DNA from: Margaritispora aquatica
Taxonomy: Eukaryota > Ascomycota > Leotiomycetes > Helotiales > Discinellaceae
DNA length: 64,000 bases
Reading direction: 5' to 3'
NCBI GenBank assembly: GCA_007644065.1
Contig: VJWN01000009.1
Location: 930,001-994,000 of the forward strand
Below, one piece after another: positions 23,743-35,308 of this stretch; positions within the stretch are counted from its first letter, which is position 1; each line of letters opens with the position of its first letter. The notes beneath the pieces were generated by a model, which saw nothing but the letters and a program-made list of their open reading frames with translations, ran no database searches and had not been told where the DNA came from. A program made the translations under genes and the position numbers.

Positions 23743-26700
23743 TTCCATCCTCCCTTCGTCGTCATCATCACCAAGAAGCTGTCATAGTCACTACCTCACT
23801 TTATCTTCATTCTTTTCATCCTTTTTAGTCTCGTTCTAATTTCCTTTCCTTTCCAGTTATTGTTTCGTTTTACATTTTCTTTCAGTCTTTCAACCAATAC
23901 TATGCCCTACCTCGCTCCTCTTCCTCACCGTCACTGTCACTGTCACCGTCAACCTTTACCCTTTCAGCAAGTCAGCTCTATTCGTATGGCAGAATCAGAT
24001 AGGCCGCCCTCCATCAACAGCTACCTGTCCCAGACTTCGCTCGTTCTCGATATTCTATCTGAGACTTCTGGACAACAGCTTTGCATCTGGCAAATGTTCG
24101 TTGCAGAGGCAAAATTGAGGACCCCTCCATCGCTAAGCCAACCTCCCTCTACCCACACCACCTACGCCCAAACCATCCACACTCGTTAAATGGCAAGACA
24201 TTTCAGCATACGCTGACAAAATGCAAGGAGGTGTGGAGGACACAAAGGAAGTGTGTGTATGAGTGTGACAAGGCGCAACAATAGTGTGGTACTCGTTACC
24301 AGGTCCAGCTGCAGGTCTGCAGGGCCTGCAGGACGGAGATTGAGTACAGTACAGTACAGTGCTCCATACACTACCTGCGACTTCATCTATACCGGTGTCA
24401 ACTTCAAATGGGACATGAGGTATACGCATTTTCTGCACCAGCCTCACACAACAGCCGCCATTTCCCAGCCTTGCAAAACCACATTAGATACATGGTATTC
24501 GCCATATCCCATTGGCCCGGAATCTGAGGGCATGTCAGACTCTATATGACACGTGGTTTTCCGATACCACTTCAAGTATCATTCCTGGGGTCTAGAAGCA
24601 CATCCTTATTAGGAGCGGGTCGCTCATCTTGATGTGATGGGACATTGCCATTACCAGCATGATGAGGAGCATCAGCAAGTCAGCCCAATCGCCAACAATA
24701 CATACGTACGATGAAGCTCAGTCAGTATTCAATACATATAGATCCGGCACAATACATTACACAGATAATGCTGGTTGCTACGGACGTATGATGGCAACGG
24801 TTCAAGTCATAAATCTATTTCAAATAGTTGACAGACACGAGGGAAATGTTACAAAGAGCATTCCTAGATTCTCATAGGCCCAAGGACATTTTAATGGTCG
24901 TCTCCGGATGGCTCCCCCGAGTTACACTTCTGACCCAGAAACTCCACTTGAAGCTCACACGAAGCACACACCTTCTCTTCCTATAGACATGCAGAACTGC
25001 GTCATGCAGCCTGATACTCGGGTCTCTGTCCATTCAAACTCTTAATCTTCCGTCTAAAACAACATGCTCTCGTCGGCCTGTTGATGGGGAGCTCGTACAA
25101 TTCTCTTGCGCCTTCGAAATCAGAGGAGAATCTTCGAGCACTTGAGCCAAGTACCACACTCATAGTGCTATTCCAATGGGCTCACCGTTCCGATTTCGCA
25201 GTGTTGACATATTGCTTTCATGTTATCCTATGCATGGAGGAATATGCAGTATGCAAACATCCCTCTGTGTGACGATGCCGGCTCGCTATTCTTCACATAC
25301 TCACTCTTCTTCCATAACATGGCAATCATCGGCTTTCATTGGCAAATTACCTCCGAGATCAAACCTCCAGCCTCAAAATCAAGCGGTGAAGGTGAGAGAA
25401 AAGTTCCCGCCTTTTCCTTCGCAGTTTTCGGCTTTCTCCCATCATGATGTGATTGCCAGCTGTTCAAGATCATCTGGTCCCAAGAGTCATTTCTTTTCAT
25501 GCAGGTTACGAGTTGCTCGTCGAATCGTGACTTCTTGATAACAGTGCCAGCACGTCTTCCGTGTTGTAGAGCCAGTGCAATGCACGTTTTAACCAAGTTT
25601 TTTATTACAAGACCAGTTTTTTCTTTTCTTTTTCTTCTTTTTATTAAAGTTGCGATAGGAACGGAGGTTAGGATCTAGTTTTCAGATCTCCAATAAGCAA
25701 GAGTCATGTCCTGAATTGCGTCAAACTGGCACAATTTGGATGATTAACGCTGAAGCATATGCACTCCTGCAAATCACAGATCTCTCACAATGATCAATTT
25801 CTGCCCAAATGAACGTCGCACTGCAGCTGGTGTGACTTCTTGGTATTTTGGATGAATGAAGACCCCATAGGTGATGCAGAAAATGCACACTGAGCTATAC
25901 TAGAAAGCAGTATTATTAGTTGGCAACACGGGCTTACTTGCCGAATCTTCGAGGAAGCTCCGATCATTTCGGCATGCAGATGCTGTACAGGAAGATATCT
26001 AGCGACGAGCCATCTGACACGCTGGTAACTCGGAGGCTGTAATAGCAGTCTCAAAATGATTATACATGAGCATGTTAATAGTTCACTCGGTCCGTCAGCA
26101 GCTCCCGTCAAAAACGGGATAGTCTCTAGGATGTTCCGAGTGTGCTTAGGCAAACACACAAATCATTATTCGGTCGATTCGGTTATGGATGATGAGTAAG
26201 TGCTGAATTCTAAATCTTTCTCCTATGGCTGGCATCGTGGTTTGTTTTCCTGGGAGATGTTGAACATGCCATGCAACATGAGTCGTGGAACAATACAACA
26301 CACAAGGCTGTTCAGACATGCAGATGAATCCTGCATAGTCTTTCCATAAAGTTAGCGATCCAACTTCTTTCCAGCCGAGCCTGACAATGTATAGATCCTT
26401 GGATTCATCCACACTGGTTCGGAAGCTGGGCTGCGCGCACAATTAGTTGCAGGCAACCATAGAAGGATTCAAGATGTACCATATGAGCCTCGGAGCCCAA
26501 ACTGTTATACAATTTCTTGACCGTCTTTACGCCCTATTTTATCCGCTCTAGCGCATATCCTCTCTCAAATGATACCATTGGGGCTCCCACCCTCTGTATC
26601 TAGAGATGCCTTATGAAGATTCTAGGATGATCCTCCTTACCTTTGAATGTTGTTGCCCTGATGTTGATAACGCACGATACATGCAGGTGTAGCCGTTGCC

Positions 26701-29468
26701 GCCACGCGGGTAAAGTCGTCGACGAGTCAAACGAGCCAGGAAGCAGGAAAGGGGGAGGCGTGTGCAATGCATGCCCGCATCATCAAACGCACGAGGGATT
26801 TCTTCCGCAAGAGGGTGTGCTATGTGCAGGTCGTTACTTCTCACTCATGAGAGTTTTCAGGACCCCCACTGTACCCCCCAATTTGACAGTTTTACGTATT
26901 TCTTTGTGTGCTTTTTCTGATACGCTTTGTTTGAAGGAAGGTTGACTTGTATCAGAGTGTTGTCTTGCGGTCAGGCTTGAGGATCTCGGCGTGTCTCAGT
27001 AGGATTCAAGCCTCTTGACAGGTTTCTCGGAATCAATTCTTGTAGGCGCTCCAAGAGAGGCAGATTGTGATCATTATCAAATCATTCTCATGGTGAGATG
27101 AGTATTATCAGTAGGTGAGTCGGTCAGTGAACCATCTTCAACTCTTGTATTGTTGGTAGGATTGGATAAGTATATTTTCTGTCATATGATCTGGTTTCTT
27201 TACTATCTATCACACGGCCAAAGTTCAATTTGATAGACAATGTGTAGTGAAAGTTCACTGTTCAGAAGAAAAGTCTATTCTGAGCAGTAGTGTTTTTATT
27301 CTCTCCATGTGTTAATGGTATACTCTGTTGGTGTTTCAATCACTCCTATAGGTGCCTCGTAACTCGTTTCAAAGACAACTTTTCCTTTGCGTGTTTCTAT
27401 GCCACTACTTAAGACTCAAGAGATATCAATGCAGTCCTCTTTTTGTCCGAACGAGCTTCCGTAGTCAAAGCTTAGAGCATTAAATGGAAAAGCCGTGGCA
27501 ATTGACCATGCGAGTTTTCCAACAAAGTACTGAAGCAGACACTTTGATCGAATGTCGTCAGCCGCTTTCTTCCGTCTGCCATTAGCCAGCATTGGATTGC
27601 AAAGACATATCGACCAAGAGCTTGATATCGGCAGCATGAAGTGGATAGAACTTAGTGTGAGCTGATGCGGTTGGAAACGATTCATGTGTTAGTTAGTGGT
27701 TGACGAGCATTAAAGGTAGTGTTTCAACCTCGCACGAGACGGAAGCGGTTTGTTTGCTCAATACTTCGTCTATGCATTCACTATCACCTTTTAAACACTT
27801 CCGTTTTCCCTCTCGGTCGGAGATCCATGATATCTATCAATTGTCAAACCGCTTAGATTATCAAAAAGCCGTTTCTTCTCATGCTGAATGAAGCAACTGA
27901 TACCTCGATTCAGAAGACGTGTTTGACATTCTGTCTTGTAAGAAGTGTGAAGTGTTTTTTTTGTGGGATTTGCGTACCCTTATGTGAGTCTTAGCTTTCT
28001 GCATCTTCATTCGGCTTTGTGTTTAAAGGTACTTTTGACAGCACTTGAGCAGTTGCGCTGCGTTTTCTCGCTTCGCTTTGTCCGTCTCACTTTCCGTCGC
28101 TGTCTCTGTTGGTTTGCAAATGGTACTGTGAAGAGTGGCCTAAAGGTATTCTTGAAGGGTAAGGCGTAGAGCTTCAAGAGCTTGTATATGAGCTAGGTCT
28201 TCCTTTCTGTGCGCTAGGCAATTTGACAGATTGGATGGATTTCTGAACAATACCTTCCAGATGTTGATGTTGGGTACGAACTAATAGGACATGGATTCCG
28301 TCTTTACTCTGTACGTCCATGTACGTGGGTTATTCAGTCCTTTGCTTTGATCATGCCACTCGGGTAAGTGAGGAGGTAGGTAGGATGTTTTGTTTATGTG
28401 TTTGGTTCTGCTTTTGCTCTGCTTGCATGCATGCAATGGGTTTTAGATCTAGCTCCTAGGCATGCAGTGATGTTTCTTCAAAAATTAGGACCGGAAAGGA
28501 AATACTGGGTAAGTACGCACCAGCCTAGCGAGCCTCTTCCTCGTCCCCGCTAACTAACACCTCCATGATCAGAAAACTAGATTCCTCTGATGGGGATGAG
28601 GTTTGTGCCTTTGTAGGGACTGGAAATAGGCACACACACAGCAGTCTGAAGACCATAAACTTGGGTATAGTTAGGTATGTAGGTAAGTATTTGTAGATCT
28701 TGGAATCTGCTACTGGAAGTCTTGCTCGCGCGGTTGTGTTGATGGGATCGAAGACATGTCAGAGATTATGACTTCACTCATCTCGTCTCTAACATACCAT
28801 TCTATTCTATTCAAGCTCTCGAGGTGGTCGATTTTCTAGTATATATATGGGAATCTAAGAACCCTTTTTTTTAGTCTACCAACTTGCAGTGACACATTAG
28901 GTCATGGAAACAGATTCCAAACACCAGATATGTTCACGAGTGAGAGTTCTACATTAGCCCCAAAATTCGAGTGTTTCAAGAAGTTTAATTTCAAACAGCG
29001 TTCATTCTTCCATTATAGTACTTCTTAACGCTAAATCGATACATGAAGTGAAAACATTTGTGAGACGGCTCGTGTACACATATCCGCATACAAGAAGGTC
29101 TAGTAGATTCCAACACGTTGGGTTGAAATCCTTCACACTTCATGGTAGATACTGTTGTTTACGCCAATGCCCACATCCTCACCAGCTGTGCCGTTGTACA
29201 CCCACACCACCACACGCTCTTGCTGATATATACGGTATGTAACACAGCATTTGCATGTCCCGCCATCACTCACTTACTATTAAGTTCCTTTTCTGAAAGA
29301 GGCATCGATCAGCGATCCCCGAATCAGAGACCCCCACCATGCATGATGTACCACGATCGTGGCTCCAAATAAGACCCCCACGCCCCATGCAATACATACC
29401 ACCACCGTTCAGCAGTAACTCCGTGATCCATGTACCCGGTTTCATTCTCAATCTTCACCAGACCCTCC

Positions 29469-30994
29469 TCAGGACTTCTTTCCGTTCGCCCTCCTATTCG
29501 CTGCCCCGTTAGACTGCGCGCCGCTCGCCTTGCCGTTCGATGAGTGATCATTTACCACTGGCTCCGGGCTGTCAAGCTTTTCGGCATCCAGACGAGCCTG
29601 ACGGGCCAGAGCTGCTAATCGGTCCAATCTCTGCTCCTCTGCCAACTCATTGTCGTCATTATCGCTGCGGTCATCTTCAGCGATGTTGAGGAATGCGAAA
29701 CGATATGCAATGCGGAGAATGGCCCAGAGCCAGAATAAATTGAGACCTTGAAGACTGCACAGGAGAACTAAGGATATGTAGTGCGACAACGAACACTTGT
29801 ACTGTTCTGTTACCCAGTTGAGCTCGTATGGACCCACGGTCTTGAACTCATAGAACTCAGAGACAAGAATTCGGAGGTTTAGGTAATGGCGGAGATAAAT
29901 CCATGCCGCAATGAACAAGGCGAAGTAAGGACCGACCAATGGATGATCAATATAATTCAAAACTTTCGAAGTCTGGACAGGTTAGCAAAATTGGGAAATT
30001 TGGGGAGGCACAACATACTGCTAGGAAGAAATCGCTAATGTCGTGGGTGATGAATACAGCAATTCCCATGTAGGTGAAGTGGAAACGGTAACTCAATCCG
30101 ATCAATGCCAGAGAAACGATGTGATGTCCAACCAACTCCTTATAGTCCTTGCGAGGCTTCTCCATCCCCAGCATGAGGACAATAGCCTGCTGAGCCCAAT
30201 ATGCGGCCTGGAAAAGGTAGTAGAATTTGAAATCGGCCTCGTGGGTCTTATGGGGGAAGTTTTCGTACATGCCCCGGACGTTGAAGTACCACACTGGAGT
30301 TCTGCTCATGACATACAGGCCAATTGGGCCTAGGATCCCAAAATAAATGGCTGTGTACATTTGCTCCATGAAGCGGGACTGTTTCGCTCGGCTCTTCAAG
30401 CCACTGCGACGTGCCATGGGCCGCAGGACCTTTTGCATCATGAACTCTCGAGTGAAAGAGAGCACAATGACGTAGAATGACACAAAAGCATAATCCCACC
30501 AACCCTTGCCATAGTGCACTGGTGCTCCTGCCTCAGCAGGTAATGCATATGATAGGAAGAGGAAGTGGTGGATAGGGTTCGACTCGGTAGGGTTGATTGC
30601 GAATAAACTGAGAAATATGCCAATGAGAATCAGTGGCATGGCCCAGGTATGCTTCAAGCAGTATCTCTTCCATTGCTGAAGGAGGGTTCTGGCTTTCCGC
30701 CTCTTGGAAAATGGTTTCCTTCTATCCCGATCGTTTTGTGCCTGCTGATAGTCAGTTATCTGGTCTTTGTTTCGAATGACAATCATTTACCTTAATGGTA
30801 CCAGGCGAAGGTGGCCTCGTGTCCAAAGTCGCAAAGGCTGGCGCACTTGTGTCTCCTGCCCTTATTTCTCCGCCGAGCCCACTAGATCGTCTGCGGATGC
30901 GCGGTTTCTCTACTGAAGCTGAAGTTGGTCCACCGAGAGGTGTCAACTTGTCTGCTGTTGAGAGCAACGGGAATGCCTCTGTCGCGGAAGGCAT
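29469..30994 (-). CDS. LAG1: Ceramide synthase, LAG1/LAC1 (TLC domain)
   Basis: Three exons on the minus strand (30994-30791, 30744-30019, 29972-29469; introns of 46 bp each) give 477 aa. A basic, disordered N-terminus precedes several membrane helices and the TLC/Lag1p domain. This includes the paired histidines in YKELVGHHIVSLALIG and the ITHDISDFFLATSKVLNY segment that is the Lag1 signature. The enzyme acylates sphingoid bases with fatty acyl-CoA in the endoplasmic reticulum. The C-terminal tail is acidic then Asn/Ser-rich. The start at 30994 is the first ATG; the frame extends upstream only through non-ATG codons. The first intron's acceptor is a CAGCAG tandem, so one Gln may be optional. 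Confidence 0.92.
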
Positions 30995-33900
30995 GGTTGC
31001 TGCACAATCGTTCACCAGGTTGGAGCACGAATATAAAGAAAATCAAACCAACGCTCAAGTAAGTGCAATAATACAATGGTGAAAAGTGACAATCGCAGGA
31101 CACCAAATTCTCTTAAGGGGACAGAAGTTGAGATATTTCAGCCTCGCACTCCGCGGTGCATACGATTAAAATTGGTAGTGCGGCAGGGTGGGTCAATCCG
31201 GGGGCCGTTCTTAGACGTTTCTCGAGTCAAGCTCTCTCCTATCCTGTCGGATTCTGTCACTTGACCGGCCGGTCAACACTCAAGTGAATAGGATGAGACC
31301 GGTTATGAATATAATGGAAGAAATGGATGGAATCAGATTCGGAATTAGAATCAAAGACAGATCTTAATATTTGCTGACAATATGCAAGTTCACATGGTTG
31401 GCTGACAGGTGTGCAAAATCGTTGCTCACTCATCCGGACTTCCCTCCAAAGGCCCCTTTTATTGGTTCATTTGTATGGCAGGCTACATTTGCTTGACTTA
31501 CTATCTAAATTGAAGCTAGAAATAAAGGAGAGTTTTCATTGTACTTGAGTTAGGATTCACGACAGGATGCTCGTTCTGAAGCTGTTGTTTTAGTGCTTTT
31601 TATGAGCTTTTGTCACCTTTTTGGTGGCTTTGCTGTTGAGGGACATCTGGACTTGTGTTAGGCGGAATCTTACTACAGCCCCATGATGAACCTGTCTATG
31701 ATAAAACAAACACTACAACTTTCTGGATCTCTCTTTCTCCCCTCGAAATGTTGTTATAGGTCTTCATAGTTTGTCATTGGGGCTTGAAACGGACACTCCA
31801 TGTTGAATTTTGACAAGCGAAATTTACTATCACATTAGGTATTGTACAATAGCTTTATAAACAAACTAAAATGCGCTAGTCAGTACCCTATTATATAGAC
31901 AAACTATACCTATCGTCAAGTATATCTCTATCTGAATCGCAATGTTAATCTAAACCTATATTGGGCATGCTCTAGTAAAATACGAGCTTTTTTTTATCGA
32001 TCTCGACTTATTATCTTCATTTCCTCATCGGATGCTCTTTTTTACTTAGCAAGCACAATATTGAGATACTTTTATTTCGTTCATCAGTTCCTTGTAAGCA
32101 ACTTACAGGCCATATGTCTCAACCCATCAATTAATTTCTCTGGCCGGCCGGCCGAGAGGGTCTCACTGTAAGCAACGAAATACAAATGTTTTCCATTTGG
32201 GATAGGTTATCTTCGTGAAAATCCGATGAGCAATTTGATCCGTTCCTGCTCCTGGTGGACTGCGGAGGTAATGTCATCCTCCGCTGGCAGAGTACTCTTT
32301 CTGATAACGCGTGAGAAAGATTATATCCGACCCCATATGAAGATGATAAGGTCAAATTATCATCACAGCGATTCCAGCTTCAATTTGCGTTGTGAGCTTG
32401 CCGAGACATCAACGAAGGGCGCAGCTTCAAGGCAGAGAGATAATTACTTCAATTAACAGCAGCGAGTTTATAGACGATCTGCGCTTACAACATAACTGTT
32501 TGTAATTCGCAATTTGCAGCTCCCAGTACCCTGGTTTTCATCGATATGCTCTACCAGAGACCTATAGCCGCAGTATATAATCTCTGTTTCGCTATAAAGA
32601 TGTGTTTGTGTTTTTCACAAAATTTACAACGTTTCGCTTCGCAAATTCCCAGATTTCCTGGTTACGGGATTCGAGATCTGAAGGCGAAATATGCAAATAG
32701 CTCTGTAACCGAGTTTGGCTACAAATCAAAAGATCTTCTACCTCTTTCCTAAAACTTTGCGAACATAGCCTACCAATTTCCAGAAATAACACGTGTGCTA
32801 AGCGTTGTGCTCAATAGTGTCGTGGAAGCACCCGCAATCTAAATTCCAACCTGTACCATCTTTCTTTGTGCAGGATTTCTTTTGTGGGCTTTTAGGACCG
32901 CAAAAAAATCATCGAGCTCTCACAAGAAAGGAGCAGAGATATGCTCCAGTCTCATGATCTGCAGAGGCACGCAACACTGGGGAAACTCAATCGTAACATA
33001 TCTTGACTCGTTACATCTCGCAATCACCACCATATTCTAACGTTCTCATAGCTTGTCAACCAGCGAGGCAGCCGTTAGGAAACCTCTGACTTCGGACTTG
33101 CGTGGCCTGCTATGGCCTTCGATTCCACAGTCGTGACTTTTTTTGGAGCCAAATTAACACAACGCATTACGAGTAATTCCGTATAATATGCTTTTACCTT
33201 TCTGTTGTAATATCACTTTAGTTAGAAACAGTGATTGTTCTTTGTTTTCTAGGCGACTTAAATTTCTCGAAACTAGGCTTTGCAATAATCCTTTCATCTA
33301 TGTCGGTTGACGGTGTGGTTGTCGTCTCTATTGTGCATTGTTTTTAGATTTGACAAGAGGCTTAGTATACGTGTTTGCTAAATCTTGGAGCTTTCTACAT
33401 GCGGGGGAATTTCCTTGGTGACCAAGGTAGTAATTTTCTTGCACGCTTATGTGCTACTTTTGCTTTTCTCATACTAAGGATATTTGTGCCCAGTAAGTAG
33501 CTAAATAGCCAGTCCCATGTCTCTATTACCATTTTCAATCTTCTGTTGCACTTCGCATCTTCGCCCTTTCGCCCTTTCCCCAAACTCCGCCCTTTTTAAG
33601 CGAAGGCGAAGGTGGACACGCCCTTTCCAACCAATCCACCAATCAGCAAGCCCGCCCTACTGCCAATTCAAGCCTCAGACGTCCAGCTCAGCAAATCAGC
33701 GGTATGCAGGTAGGAATTTTACCATGTGGAGTGGTATGATTGGGAGATGCTAGGTAAGTGCAGCAGGAGGGCGAAGGGCGAGAAGGGCGTGTGCATGAGG
33801 GCGGAAAAGGGCACAGGGCGCAAGCGAGATCAGACGAGGCGATGCAACCTGTGAGAATTGGACAGGATAAGTGAGTTGAAGTCTTTAGATGTGTTTCTAG

Positions 33901-34111
33901 GATGGCCTGTTAAACAGAATTTGAGAGAACGCATCACAACTAAGCTTGCCTGGTTTCTATTTTCTTATATGTAATATTTGGAATGCTCTGTTGATGAATA
34001 CAAAGCGATCTATTTTTCCTGGCCAAAAATTTACCCAATACTAAACCATATCTGCTTACCTTTAAATCAAGGCTCATTTACATTCTACAAGTTGTGTAGA
34101 TCTCCATTGAT
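30995..34111. other. 3.1 kb intergenic region with palindromes and motif clusters
   Basis: No credible gene was found on either strand. The part next to the LAG1 start contains the 16 bp palindrome at 31261-31276. Further out are GGCCGGCCGGCC at 32142-32153, AT-rich stretches near 31.8-32.1 kb, and oppositely oriented GCCCTTT and AAGGGC clusters at about 33563-33626 and 33768-33830 with two CCAAT boxes near 33630-33645. Confidence 0.55.
31261..31276. promoter_or_regulatory. Perfect 16 bp palindrome upstream of LAG1
   Basis: TTGACCGGCCGGTCAA lies 267 bp upstream of the LAG1 start codon. Its CCGGCCGG core contains inverted CGG triplets of the kind bound by Zn2Cys6 dimers. A regulatory role is inference. 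Confidence 0.4.
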
Positions 34112-34552
34112 TCATTCCTTGCCTCTCCATCCAACGCCGATTCTCTGACTTCCAGTCCCGTACCTCGCATCCCTATCACCACATCTCGCGTTTACTCTTT
34201 CCGTCTCCATGCCTCCAGTTCTCTTTCGGACATTGTTTCGATTTGCATTGCCTATGGTGTCTTCTATGGAAACCGTTCCAAACGTGTCGCTCCCCTCAAG
34301 TTCATCACCAATAGCAGGAGGAGCATTATTCCTACACTCCCAACTAACACAAAACTCCCTGCCCTGGATCTCGCTAATGTTATGTCGACCCGGTTCACAC
34401 GTCTTTGGCATCTCAAATGGGAGGTAGTTCGGCCTCGCTAGTCCGTGTGGTAAATTGATGCGTTGCAGTTGTGCGTAGATGAGGTTGCAGCTTGGACCAG
34501 CCAGGAGTTTGCGGTGTCCGCATGGCATGTGCATGAGGTAGTATTGGCACAT
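34112..34552 (-). CDS. Small Cys/His-patterned hypothetical protein
   Basis: A single-exon frame of 146 aa from the ATG at 34552; the frame extends a little upstream only via TTG. The first 75 residues have a regular Cys/His pattern (C2, H8, C11, H13, C22, C52, H57, C68, C73), including MPCGH and CEPGRHNI, like small zinc-binding proteins often left hypothetical in filamentous ascomycetes. The rest is polar and low in complexity. No transmembrane segment or signal peptide is visible. The reading frame could be fortuitous, but the Cys spacing argues against it. Function unknown. Confidence 0.5.
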   Translation of the reverse strand: MCQYYLMHMPCGHRKLLAGPSCNLIYAQLQRINLPHGLARPNYLPFEMPKTCEPGRHNISEIQGREFCVSWECRNNAPPAIGDELEGSDTFGTVSIEDTIGNANRNNVRKRTGGMETERVNARCGDRDARYGTGSQRIGVGWRGKE

Positions 34553-35308
34553 ATTTTGTTGCTCGTTACCAAGTCTCAAGATTGTAGGACGACAAAGGTG
34601 TGAAATTGGATGGCTTGGATGAGGTGGAACTGTGAGGCGAGAAGGGGATTGTGTTTGTTCACAAGTGTAGAAGATGGCTCTGTTGTTTTGTTCTCCGACC
34701 TCGTTCTTGGATGAAGATACATGAGGTTTGTTTTGCAGAAGAAGGGCCCTGATAACCTTTCAGGGGTTATTTATGCAGAAAGGCAGCTCGTGTGATTCGG
34801 ATCAAGAAAACCTTGGAGTAAAATCCAAGAATTGGTTATATGTCAATACATATCGCGCCCAGTCTATCGAACCTCGAAATGAGTAAGGATTAGAGTGTTA
34901 GCCAAACACAAGGCGAGCGACTGGCAAACTGATGGCTATGGCATGACATTGATATAGCAGGCTATATCGCAAACCTTTTTGCTGGACCTGGTTAGCCTGG
35001 CATTCTTGGAGTTTGACAGCTGGTTGTTAGTCGTGGGACAATGCTGATTGTGCTCATTCAAGACTAAACGAGTAGTTTGCTCTCAAATTATAGCACAATC
35101 AGGCGACCTATGTGACACTAGACTGTATGAATCACGAGGAAGTAAAGACGATAATCTAGGTAGATACAGCATCGGCTGCTAGATGAATTGTTCTATCTTG
35201 ATGGTATGCACAAACTCTATGGGTATAGTCTACTGTACAGGAAAAATGACAAAAATACAATCTAAGTGTGGCATGTCGCTACGAACCTCTAACATAGGAG
35301 CAGAACGT
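34553..35308. other. Intergenic region
   Basis: The stretch lies between the alkaline phosphatase 3' end and the small Cys-rich frame. I see no gene, repeat or RNA. Confidence 0.5.

Larger units (their letters stand above)
21263..29468. other. 8.2 kb region without a recognisable gene
   Basis: The region lies upstream of the HMT1-type start and downstream of the LAG1 stop. The longest ORFs (160-176 codons near 21.7-22.5 kb) overlap on opposite strands, are compositionally biased and match nothing I know. I found no spliced gene with conserved motifs. It holds several tandem repeats and a promoter-like TATA/CT-rich segment near 23.7-23.9 kb followed by a 95-codon ORF (23902-24189). A noncoding or very divergent transcript is possible. 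Confidence 0.55.
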
